From Verrucomicrobiota bacterium (lineage in GTDB: Bacteria; Verrucomicrobiota; Verrucomicrobiia; Chthoniobacterales; UBA10450): a stretch of 7,730 bases of DNA. A model generated the notes under the pieces. That model was not told the origin of the DNA. It did not search any database and saw only the letters and a program-made list of their open reading frames with translations. Where the stretch lies: NCBI GenBank assembly GCA_003218785.1, contig QHOM01000111.1:1-7730 (forward strand). The letters run 5' to 3'. The translations under genes and the position numbers were made by a program. Shown here one piece after another: positions 1 through 5,508 of this stretch (position 1 is the first letter of the stretch; every line of letters begins with the position of its first letter).

Positions 1-2046
1 GAGCTGTCGTCGAGCCGGTTCGAATAAATAAAAATCGTCCGCCAGCGAGGACACATGGACGAGACCCGTGATAAGAGCATCCGGTAGTTCAACCATGAGC
101 CCGTAATTGCGGACATCGACAATTGCGGCGCGAAAGATTTGCGGGTTGCGTTGGTCGAGTTGGCGTTGGAAAAATTCGAGCTTCTTCATCCGAGCTGATT
201 CGATTTCTGCATCAGCTGCAACTCGCTCGGTAGTTGAGACGTGCTCTGCAATCGATGCCATCTGGCTCATGTCGAGCTGGTAGGGACGGCGCGCTGCGCC
301 GCCCGGACGCCGCGGCGCGGCGTCCCTACCTAACGCGCGATGCGTCACCAGATCGGCATAACGCCGAATAGGACTCGTGAAATGCAGGTAATTGGGCTTG
401 GCCAGTCCATAATGGCCAAGCGGTTGCGGAAAGTAGCGCGCGCGTTTCAAGCTTTTCAGCAACCCGATTTTAAGGGCCTGCTCTTCGGGTTTTCCCCGAA
501 TCGCGGCAAGCAGACGCTGCACCTCAGTGCGATGCGTTAGATCGCCAACCTTGTAGTTAAAACTGAGAACAAATTCGCGGTACTCCGCCAGTTTGTCTGG
601 GTCGGGATTCTCATGGATTCGATAAATCGTTGCGATGGCGCGCTTCTTCAGTTCGCGCGCTACGGCCTCGTTCGCCGCCAACATGGATTCTTCGATTAAT
701 TGATGCGATTCATCGTTCTCGACTCGCTCGAGTTTCACTGGATTACCGTTCCTGTCGAGCCACACTTTTACTTCTGGAAAATCGAGATCGAGCGATCCGT
801 GCTCGAAACGTTTTCGCCGCAATAGCGAGGCGAGCTCCCAGGCAGTGTGCAGCCGTTCGCCTAATTGATCCTGAGGCGCGGATTTCAAAATCGCGTAAGC
901 CTGCTTGTAGGTAAGGCGGTGCGCGCTTCGAATCACGCTCGGGGCGAAGCGTGCGCTTTTTGCGACCCCGTTTTTGTCAAAATGAATGAAAACCGAATGC
1001 GTGAGCCGATCGACTCCCGGGTTGAGACTGCACACGCCGTTACTCAAACGCTCCGGCAACATCGGGATCACACGGTCCGGGAGATAAACGCTGTTTCCGC
1101 GCCCGCGTGCTTCGCGATCGAGCGCGCTCTCGGGCGTTACGTAAGCGGCAACATCGGCAATGTGCACACCGAGATACCACCCACCCGTATCGATCCTCTC
1201 GACGTGAATCGCGTCGTCGAAATCGCGCGCGTCATCGGGATCAATGGTGACGATAAATTCGTTGCGCAAATCCTCGCGTCCATCGATTTGGCGTGCATCG
1301 ACTTTTTCGGGAATGCGATCTGCTTGTTCCAAAACGTCTCTCGGAAATTCTGTCGGGAGATGATATTTCCGGATGATCGACAACATGTCGACGCCTGGCG
1401 CTGAGGCCGGCCCGAGCACTTCAATGATTTCGCCTTCTGGATTGACGTGGCGCGACTCCCAGGTCTCCAGACGAACTACGACTTTGTCGCCAACTTTCGC
1501 AGTTGTTTCCGCCCGGCCATCTTGCTCAGGACGTACGTACACGTCGTGCGCGAGGCGCGGATCATCTGGGACGACGTAATAAAAATTGCGCGAATGTTGT
1601 AGTGTCCCGACGATCGTATCGTTGGCGCGCTTCAAAATTCGGATCACGCGTCCTTCGCGCCGTCCCTTCGTGCGTCGGTAGGGAGCCTCCCGCGAGATGC
1701 GAGCAACGACGCGGTCGCCGTGCATGGCTGTTCCCGTGTTTTCTGCCGCGATGAAAATATCCGGCTCGCCCGGTTTTTCGCTGATCAGAAACCCGTATCC
1801 GGCCTGATGAATGTGGAGCGTGCCAGTGACCAGATCGGCCACGGGCGGAAGAACATAGCGATTTTTCCGGATCCGCGCGATCTCGCCCGCGCGCTCAAGA
1901 TCGCGCAACGCCTGGTTAAGACCCATGCGCACGCCGCTCTTCCGTCCGAGCGCTTTCGCTAGTTCGCTCTTATCCAGCGGCCGATAATCGGCCGACCCAA
2001 GGAGCGCGAGAATTTGTTCTTGAATCTTACGTCCGTTTGAAGCCAT
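1..2046 (-). CDS. rnr: Ribonuclease R, 3'-5' exoribonuclease (3' end of gene cut by window edge)
   Basis: RNase R degrades RNA 3' to 5', including structured mRNA and rRNA, in the cytoplasm. The minus frame is open from the ATG at 2046-2044 to the window edge: 682 codons with no stop. Visible order: winged-helix domain (about residues 5-66), cold-shock/OB domains (first near 73-120), RNB catalytic domain, and the start of an S1 domain (from about 638, with GLVHVSSL at 661-668). The RNB signature TIDPDDARDFDD (267-278) keeps all four metal-binding aspartates, D269, D275, D277 and D278. FTSPIRRYADL (556-566) is the other family hallmark. Only the end of S1 and the basic tail should be missing. 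No clear Shine-Dalgarno precedes the start, but the N-terminus fits the family. Oddity: residues 573-589 are encoded by a palindromic repeat (279-330), within the variable linker after FTSPIRRY. The gene is divergent from the PEBP gene. RNase R is preferred over RNase II because of the N-terminal helix-turn-helix. Confidence 0.97.
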   Translation of the reverse strand, partial: MASNGRKIQEQILALLGSADYRPLDKSELAKALGRKSGVRMGLNQALRDLERAGEIARIRKNRYVLPPVADLVTGTLHIHQAGYGFLISEKPGEPDIFIAAENTGTAMHGDRVVARISREAPYRRTKGRREGRVIRILKRANDTIVGTLQHSRNFYYVVPDDPRLAHDVYVRPEQDGRAETTAKVGDKVVVRLETWESRHVNPEGEIIEVLGPASAPGVDMLSIIRKYHLPTEFPRDVLEQADRIPEKVDARQIDGREDLRNEFIVTIDPDDARDFDDAIHVERIDTGGWYLGVHIADVAAYVTPESALDREARGRGNSVYLPDRVIPMLPERLSNGVCSLNPGVDRLTHSVFIHFDKNGVAKSARFAPSVIRSAHRLTYKQAYAILKSAPQDQLGERLHTAWELASLLRRKRFEHGSLDLDFPEVKVWLDRNGNPVKLERVENDESHQLIEESMLAANEAVARELKKRAIATIYRIHENPDPDKLAEYREFVLSFNYKVGDLTHRTEVQRLLAAIRGKPEEQALKIGLLKSLKRARYFPQPLGHYGLAKPNYLHFTSPIRRYADLVTHRALGRDAAPRRPGGAARRPYQLDMSQMASIAEHVSTTERVAADAEIESARMKKLEFFQRQLDQRNPQIFRAAIVDVRNYGLMVELPDALITGLVHVSSLADDFYLFEPARRQL
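279..330. repeat. REPIN-like double palindrome inside rnr
   Basis: The 52 bases form a symmetric element. The outer arms GGTAGGGACG (279-288) and CGTCCCTACC (321-330) are perfect 10-bp inverted repeats. Inside lie two GC-rich hairpins. One is GGGACGGCGC (283-292) against GCGCCGCCC (296-304), with one bulged A. The other is GGACGCCGC (305-313) against GCGGCGTCC (317-325), perfect over 9 bp with a 3-base loop. GTAG before a hairpin is the hallmark of REP sequences moved by RAYT (TnpA-REP) transposases, and two REPs facing each other make a REPIN/BIME. The element is read in-frame by rnr as a Gly/Arg/Ala/Pro-rich stretch (GRDAAPRRPGGAARRPY). No RAYT gene lies in this window, and no second copy was found here, so mobility is inferred from architecture only. 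Confidence 0.8.
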
Positions 2047-2097
2047 CGCAGCGAAACAATGTCGTTGAGTTATCGTCGATGTAACGCGGTTTCAACC

Positions 2098-2103
2098 GGA
2101 GGT
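2098..2103 (+). promoter_or_regulatory. Shine-Dalgarno for the long (signal-peptide) PEBP start
   Basis: GGAGGT lies 3 bases before ATG 2107 (4 bases if counted from GGAGG). The spacing is short but usable. It favours 2107 over the in-frame ATG at 2059, which has no such motif and would put 16 extra residues before the signal peptide. Confidence 0.6.
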
Positions 2104-2106
2104 CGA

Positions 2107-2628
2107 ATGAGACAAGGAGCGATTAAGGCTGGCGCATTTGCGATTGCAATGGCGGCGATCGCTTCATTCGCAGCAGGAGGAGCGAAGATGAAAATCACAA
2201 GTTCTGCGTTTCAAGAGGGTACAAACATTCCGTCAAAATTCACATGTGACGGCGGTGACACAAGCCCGCCTTTGCAGATTGCGGATGTCCCTTCAGGCGC
2301 GAAAAGTCTTGCCCTGATTGTCGATGATCCCGATGCGCCGAGCGGATTGTTCACGCATTGGATGGTTTGGAATATCTCTCCCCAAACCAACACCGTCGGG
2401 GAGGGAAGCACGCCGAAAGGAGGGCAGGGAACAAATGACTTCGGCAAATCCGGTTACGGCGGCCCGTGTCCGCCGTCGGGCACGCATCGTTACTACTTCA
2501 AAATTTTTGCGCTCGATCGCGAACTGGATTTGCCATTCGGCGCGAAACGGGGCCAGCTCGACGCGGCGATGAAAGGTCACGTCGTTGCCCAAGGCGAGCT
2601 AATGGGGCGCTACTCGCGGAAGAAGTAG
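2107..2628 (+). CDS. PEBP-family (YbhB/YbcL-like) protein with signal peptide
   Basis: This is a Raf-kinase-inhibitor-like / phosphatidylethanolamine-binding protein; the cellular role of bacterial members is poorly defined. From ATG 2107 it is 173 residues. Residues 1-26 form a signal peptide: a basic start with K7, a hydrophobic Ala-rich core at 8-23 and a small-residue end, AGGA. The PEBP core follows: DGGDTSPPL (48-56), the ligand-pocket motif DDPDAPSG (73-80), THWMVWNI (83-90), NDFGKSGYGGPCPPSG (110-125) and THRYYFKIFALD (126-137). H84 and the DPDAP loop are the usual anion-binding residues. The core is about 146 residues, close to the usual length of cytosolic YbhB-like proteins, which start where M28 (2188) lies. 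That internal ATG has its own strong ribosome site, so two products are possible. The gene stands alone on plus between divergent rnr and folP, with a small stem-loop after its stop. Confidence 0.9.
   Translation: MRQGAIKAGAFAIAMAAIASFAAGGAKMKITSSAFQEGTNIPSKFTCDGGDTSPPLQIADVPSGAKSLALIVDDPDAPSGLFTHWMVWNISPQTNTVGEGSTPKGGQGTNDFGKSGYGGPCPPSGTHRYYFKIFALDRELDLPFGAKRGQLDAAMKGHVVAQGELMGRYSRKK
2175..2180 (+). promoter_or_regulatory. Second Shine-Dalgarno, for internal PEBP start at 2188
   Basis: A perfect AGGAGG lies 7 bases before the in-frame ATG at 2188-2190, which would give a 146-residue leaderless PEBP domain. The same bases encode the A-G-G-A end of the signal peptide, so the match could be a by-product of coding for small residues. 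Confidence 0.45.
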
Positions 2629-2651
2629 CTTGCGACGCTGCGGATCGCAAG
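2629..2651 (+). terminator. Stem-loop right after the PEBP stop, weak terminator candidate
   Basis: CTTGCGA (2629-2635) and TCGCAAG (2645-2651) form a perfect 7-bp stem with a 9-base loop, starting at the base after the stop codon. No T-run follows, so it may be a weak or Rho-assisted terminator, an mRNA-stabilising stem, or chance. Confidence 0.35.
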
Positions 2652-2691
2652 CCAGACGCATGCGTTACGTTGGCACGCACGTCGAATAAAT

Positions 2692-2720
2692 CATCGTGTG
2701 TGTTAGTCTCACACATGATG
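2692..2720 (+). promoter_or_regulatory. Hairpin covering the folP start codons
   Basis: CATCGTGTGTG (2692-2702) pairs with CACACATGATG (2710-2720) over 11 bp with one G-T wobble and a 7-base loop, TTAGTCT. Both candidate ATG codons of folP (2715 and 2718) lie in the 3' arm, and no Shine-Dalgarno is visible upstream. In RNA this would hide the start; whether it is regulatory is inference. Confidence 0.45.
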
Positions 2721-3569
2721 CGTGGGAGGCAGTGGAAAATCGGGGATCGCATTTTTGATCTCTCCCGGCAGGGGCTGATCATGGGCATCCTGAACGTCAC
2801 TCCAGATTCATTCTCCGACAGCGGGAAATTCTTCACGGTGGAGAAGGCAGTTGAGCATGGGCTAAGAATCGTGCGGGAAGGCGCGCAAATCGTTGATGTT
2901 GGTGGCGAATCAACGCGACCCGGTGCCGAACCGGTTGCCGCAGAGGAAGAATTGCGCCGCGTAATTCCCGTGATCGAAAAATTGCGCGCGAAGATCGATA
3001 CCGTCATTTCGATTGACACTTCGAAGGCGCAAGTTGCACGCGCGGCGATTCAGGCAGGGGCTTCGATTGTAAATGACGTTACCGGCGGACGAGGCGACGT
3101 GGAGATAATGCCGCTCGTTGCCGAAACCAAATCGGCTTTCATCATTATGCATATGCAGGGAAATCCGCGGACGATGCAGATCGAGCCGCGATACGTGGAT
3201 GTTGTCTCGGAGGTGGCTGATTTTTTTCGACAACAGTACGCGCGCGCCCTAGAGTACGGTATTAACCCCATGGCGATTGCGTTCGATCCGGGAATCGGTT
3301 TCGGGAAAACGCTTCAGCACAATCTCGAGTTGCTCGCACGGCTTGACGAACTTCATGTGCACGACCGGCCGCTCGTGATTGGTGTTTCCCGCAAATCTTT
3401 TCTGGCAAAACTGATTGACTCGTCGGAGATGAAAGATCGGCTTGCGCCCGCGGTCGCGTTAACTTCGTTTCTCCGTGCGCGCGGCGCGAACGTGTTTCGC
3501 GTTCATGACGTCAAAGAAAATGTGAACGCGTTACGGGTAACCGAAACAATTCTTCAAAGGACGAAATGA
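2715..3569 (+). CDS. folP: Dihydropteroate synthase
   Basis: FolP joins p-aminobenzoate to dihydropterin pyrophosphate to give dihydropteroate in cytoplasmic folate synthesis; it is the sulfonamide target. From ATG 2715 it has 284 residues, the normal family size. Motifs in order: GILNVTPDSFSDSG (24-37), VDVGGESTRPG (60-70), SIDTSKA (99-105), VNDVTGG (119-125), FDPGIGFGKT (190-199), GVSRKSF (223-229) and FRVHDV (261-266). N27, D101, D191, K227, R262 and H264 match the known metal, pterin and phosphate ligands. The frame is open far upstream into the PEBP gene, but family homology begins only at MRGRQWKIG, so the start is ATG 2715 or the adjacent 2718; an in-frame GTG at 2700 is a weaker option. 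The stop overlaps the cdaA start (ATGA at 3566-3569), so the two are probably translationally coupled. I see no confident promoter in the 86-base gap upstream. Confidence 0.97.
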   Translation: MMRGRQWKIGDRIFDLSRQGLIMGILNVTPDSFSDSGKFFTVEKAVEHGLRIVREGAQIVDVGGESTRPGAEPVAAEEELRRVIPVIEKLRAKIDTVISIDTSKAQVARAAIQAGASIVNDVTGGRGDVEIMPLVAETKSAFIIMHMQGNPRTMQIEPRYVDVVSEVADFFRQQYARALEYGINPMAIAFDPGIGFGKTLQHNLELLARLDELHVHDRPLVIGVSRKSFLAKLIDSSEMKDRLAPAVALTSFLRARGANVFRVHDVKENVNALRVTETILQRTK

Positions 3570-4441
3570 TCGACCAACTCATTCATCTCTGGATCAGAGG
3601 ATGGCGCAGCGCCTTTGAAATCATTTTGCTGAGTGTGGCGATCTACTACGGCTATCTCTATTTCCGCGGGACGCGCGGCGCGAAAGTCCTGACCGGGCTG
3701 GCAATTGTTTTTTTAACGCTGACGTTAATTTCGCAATTACTCAATCTGGTTGTGATCAGCTGGATTGTCCGAAGTTTTTCGGTTTTCCTCGCAGTCGCAT
3801 TGGTGGTGATTTTTCAACCGGAACTGCGGCGTGGACTGGCCGCACTTGGTGGACATCCGATTTTCTCTCTGACGAGCGAGAAACGAGAAACCGTGCACGA
3901 TCTGGCCGAGGCAGTAACGCAACTCGCAAACAAACAATTCGGTGCACTCATCGCGATCGAGCGCGACACGTCGATTCGCATTTATGAAGAAACCGGCGTA
4001 ACGATCGATGGCGATTTTTCTGTCGAGCTCATCCTGACGATCTTTCACCCAAAGGCCGCTCTTCATGATGGCGGAGTCATCATCCGTAACGGGCGGATCG
4101 CGGCGGCCGCTTGCATTTTTCCTGTTAGTCAACGGGAAACCTTGGACCGAAGTTTGGGATTACGTCATCGCGCTGGCCTCGGAATCACCGAAGAATCAGA
4201 TGCTGTGGCGGTGGTCGTTTCCGAAGAGACCGGCGGTATTTCTATTTGTCACCGGCGGCGAATCGAGCGCAATTTCACGCCGGAAACATTTCGTCAGCGC
4301 ATCGCGGAAATTTTATTGCACGGCAATTATGAAAAAACTGATCCTGAAAAACTGGCGCGCGAAGTTGATCTCCCTCTTGCTCGCGACAACGCTTTGGTAC
4401 CTGATCAAAAAGAACGTAGCGACGACGCCCTCGCCGTCTGA
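3566..4441 (+). CDS. cdaA: Membrane diadenylate cyclase (DisA_N/DAC domain), c-di-AMP synthase
   Basis: CdaA (DacA/YbbP) condenses two ATP into cyclic di-AMP, a messenger for potassium and osmotic balance and wall homeostasis. The protein has 291 residues, slightly longer than the usual 270-280. Three hydrophobic segments (about 18-32, 41-58 and 61-83) anchor it, and the cytosolic DAC domain spans about 100-250. Catalytic motifs: LHDGGVIIRNGRIAAAA (166-182), GLRHRAGLGI (198-207) and VVSEETG (217-223). The RHR triad (200-202) is intact. The usual DGA triad reads DGG (168-170), a conservative change. The C-terminal tail (about 252-291) is charged and variable, and its DNA also carries an overlapping ORF in another frame. 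The start codon overlaps the folP stop by 4 bases, indicating one operon. The common partners cdaR and glmM do not follow as full genes. Confidence 0.96.
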   Translation: MIDQLIHLWIRGWRSAFEIILLSVAIYYGYLYFRGTRGAKVLTGLAIVFLTLTLISQLLNLVVISWIVRSFSVFLAVALVVIFQPELRRGLAALGGHPIFSLTSEKRETVHDLAEAVTQLANKQFGALIAIERDTSIRIYEETGVTIDGDFSVELILTIFHPKAALHDGGVIIRNGRIAAAACIFPVSQRETLDRSLGLRHRAGLGITEESDAVAVVVSEETGGISICHRRRIERNFTPETFRQRIAEILLHGNYEKTDPEKLAREVDLPLARDNALVPDQKERSDDALAV

Positions 4442-4478
4442 AAGGCCGTCCGGCACGCCGATTACGGAAACGCGCTGA
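4329..4478 (+). CDS. Mini CdaR/YbbR-like membrane anchor peptide overlapping cdaA
   Basis: This 49-residue ORF begins inside cdaA in another frame and overlaps it by 113 bases. The start MKKLILKNWRAKLISLLLA, then TTLWYLIKKNV, is a basic head followed by one membrane helix (about residues 12-27). This closely resembles the N-terminal anchor of CdaR/YbbR proteins (pattern N-W-x-x-K-L-x-S-L-L-L-A-x-x-L-W), which follow cdaA in many genomes and bind CdaA in the membrane. After the helix only about 20 residues rich in Pro, Ser and Thr remain, and no YbbR repeat domains follow. Position and sequence together argue against chance, and I infer a minimal CdaA partner. There is no clear Shine-Dalgarno, so it may depend on translation of cdaA. 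It could instead be a remnant of a full cdaR cut short when sprT came to lie downstream. Stop-to-stop distance to convergent sprT is 15 bases. Confidence 0.6.
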   Translation: MKKLILKNWRAKLISLLLATTLWYLIKKNVATTPSPSERPSGTPITETR

Positions 4479-4493
4479 AGGTACAGGTGCAGG

Positions 4494-4958
4494 TCAACGC
4501 AAGAAACGCGACAGATTTTCTTCTTCCCAGCGTCGCGCACGCCGGTAGCTCGGAAATTCGCGCTCTCGGCGGCTGAACTCTTCCGTGTGAACTCGCCGGC
4601 GGCCTTCCGACAATGTCTCATCCGGGATTACAGAATGGAGCATCTCGTGATAAAGCACATACCGCAGAAACCAAAGCGGCACAAAGGGCTGATCGAGTGC
4701 CGGATTAATTCGGATGACGCGATCTTCCTCTTGGATGGTGCCGAAGATGAAATATTCTCTCGGAAGATGTTTTCGTCGGCGGCCCCACATGACCTTGTAA
4801 CTGCGAAGACGCCCGCGAAAATACCGTTCGTTCAAGTCATCAAACATGCTGCGCAGATCGAAATGCGTTCCCTCGTGACACAAATTCAACTGCCCTTGCA
4901 TCGGCAGTTTTGGGTGTGCGAGCTTTCGTTTCGTTTTTGTTTTTTTCGTCCTAGCCAT
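4494..4958 (-). CDS. SprT-like zinc metalloprotease-domain protein
   Basis: The protein has 154 residues from ATG 4958-4956. The zinc site is HEMLH (94-98) with the third ligand probably H114 in HTEEF (114-118), the SprT pattern HExxH...HxxxF. Upstream are the fold hallmarks FDDLNERYF (39-47) and W58-G59. The last part (SRREREFPSYRRARRWEEENL) is a charged helix typical of this group. The zinc-ribbon tail of longer SprT/Spartan proteins is missing. The N-terminus is very basic (ARTKKTKTKRK), suggesting nucleic-acid contact. Eukaryotic Spartan cuts DNA-protein crosslinks; the substrates of bacterial SprT-like proteins are unclear, so I give no symbol. An upstream in-frame ATG at 4991 exists, but GGGAGG sits 8 bases before 4958, which decides the start. 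A sigma-70-like promoter lies just upstream. The gene converges on the cdaA operon, where the cdaR-glmM partners often sit. Confidence 0.9.
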   Translation of the reverse strand: MARTKKTKTKRKLAHPKLPMQGQLNLCHEGTHFDLRSMFDDLNERYFRGRLRSYKVMWGRRRKHLPREYFIFGTIQEEDRVIRINPALDQPFVPLWFLRYVLYHEMLHSVIPDETLSEGRRRVHTEEFSRREREFPSYRRARRWEEENLSRFLR

Positions 4959-4966
4959 TCGTCTGT

Positions 4967-4972
4967 CCTCCC
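4967..4972 (-). promoter_or_regulatory. Shine-Dalgarno deciding the sprT-like start
   Basis: GGGAGG on the minus strand lies 8 bases before ATG 4958, ideal spacing. It favours this start over the ATG at 4991, which would add 11 residues (MHFGRFREDRR) whose DNA includes this very site. Confidence 0.75.
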
Positions 4973-4994
4973 GAAAACGACCAAAGTGCATAGT

Positions 4995-5023
4995 ATTTTA
5001 GTGGCCTTTAAATCGGGTTACAA
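4995..5023 (-). promoter_or_regulatory. Sigma-70-like promoter of the sprT-like gene
   Basis: On the minus strand TTGTAA (5023-5018) is separated by exactly 17 bases from TAAAAT (5000-4995), a 5/6 match to the -10 consensus. Transcription would begin near 4988, about 30 bases before the start codon at 4958. That fits the shorter start, because the ATG at 4991 would lie upstream of the transcript. Confidence 0.6.
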
Positions 5024-5231
5024 GCAAAGCGCTAATGTTTGCGAGAAAAGTGTGCAAGTTACTGAGCGCTAAGTGATTATGTTGACATTTAAGTTTTCAG
5101 GATTAGAACAATGAAACCTCTACATCCTCTGGCACTTACGAGGAAAATTGTCTGGCTTTCTCACTGACAGTCCGTTTCAGATTGCCATGGCTCTTTTGGA
5201 GCAATAAGAGGCGTCTTTCGGCAGCTGCCGG

Positions 5232-5351
5232 ACTCGACATGACAACGTGGGTTTCCCACTCTGCACATTTCGAGCGAAGCGAAGCGCAGTCGAGGAACGT
5301 CTTACTGTTGATTTAATAATGAGAGATGTCTCGACTCCACTCGACATGACA
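5232..5351. repeat. Cluster of CTCGACT-type intergenic palindromic repeats
   Basis: ACTCGACATGACA occurs twice in direct orientation (5232-5244 and 5339-5351). Between them is a related copy in the opposite orientation, TCGAGCGAAGCGAAGCGCAG then TCGA (5270-5293). It folds on itself: TCGAGCG pairs with CGC and TCGA around a bulged AG. The right copy has ATGTC (5326-5330) facing GACAT (5344-5348). A small hairpin GTGGG-TTT-CCCAC (5247-5259) follows the left copy. The three units share a CTCGACT...CTCGA core, so this is a short interspersed repeat family rather than a gene. I recall similar CTCGACT/CGCTCGA repeats between genes of soil bacteria, but cannot confirm that here. Confidence 0.65.
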
Positions 5352-5431
5352 GGAGACGAATGCGCTCCGGGTGGATGGAGGCGGCGGCAGCGGAGCGAGG
5401 TGCCAGAAAGCTCACAAAAATACCGTGGACT

Positions 5432-5458
5432 TTGCCAGAACCGCAACTTGCGTATAAT
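5432..5458 (+). promoter_or_regulatory. Probable rodA promoter
   Basis: A perfect TATAAT (5453-5458) is preceded by TTGCCA (5432-5437, 4/6 match) with a 15-base spacer, shorter than the ideal 17. Transcription would start near 5465, leaving a leader of about 44 bases that contains GGAGGT (5485-5490). Confidence 0.5.
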
Positions 5459-5508
5459 CCTTCTGACTTCCTGGCCGGTACGCTGGAGGTTAAGCGAGAT
5501 CAAACAGC

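Larger units (their letters stand above)
4959..5508. other. Divergent gene-free region between sprT-like gene and rodA
   Basis: These 550 bases hold no credible gene. From left to right they contain the sprT ribosome site and promoter; two AGCGCTAA octamers (5028-5035 and 5065-5072), perhaps chance; an isolated TTGACA (5082-5087) with only a poor -10 partner (TAGAAC, 5104-5109); a 12-bp palindrome CGGCAGCTGCCG (5219-5230); the palindromic repeat cluster at 5232-5351; and the rodA promoter candidate near 5432-5458. ORFs crossing the area read the repeats and look nothing like proteins. Confidence 0.75.

Noticed and set aside
865..1404. Plus-strand ORF of 179 codons opposite rnr
   Set aside because: It is antisense to the RNB catalytic core of rnr, has no recognisable domain, and is explained by the strong coding constraint on the other strand.
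1677..1691. GGTAGGGAG-CCTCCC, resembling the GTAG repeat in rnr
   Set aside because: It is only 15 bases, lacks the paired half and GC-rich hairpins, and lies in a stretch coding for ordinary rnr residues (EAPYRR), so chance is likeliest.
4478..4580. A shifted frame continuing the CdaR-like peptide (A-L-K-V-Q-V-Q-V-N-A...) that could suggest a frameshifted longer cdaR
   Set aside because: The extension soon ends in a stop and lies antisense to the C-terminal helix of the sprT-like protein, which looks genuine; no YbbR repeat pattern is seen.
4587..5072. Plus-strand ORF of 161 codons opposite the sprT-like gene
   Set aside because: The minus strand has HExxH, a ribosome site and a promoter, and this frame has no family features.
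5028..5072. Two AGCGCTAA octamers as a possible operator pair
   Set aside because: Two copies of 8 bases, 37 apart, in one gap are too weak to call without conservation data.
5082..5167. TTGACA box followed by an 18-codon ORF (ATG 5111)
   Set aside because: The -10 partner is poor, there is no ribosome site, and the peptide shows no features.
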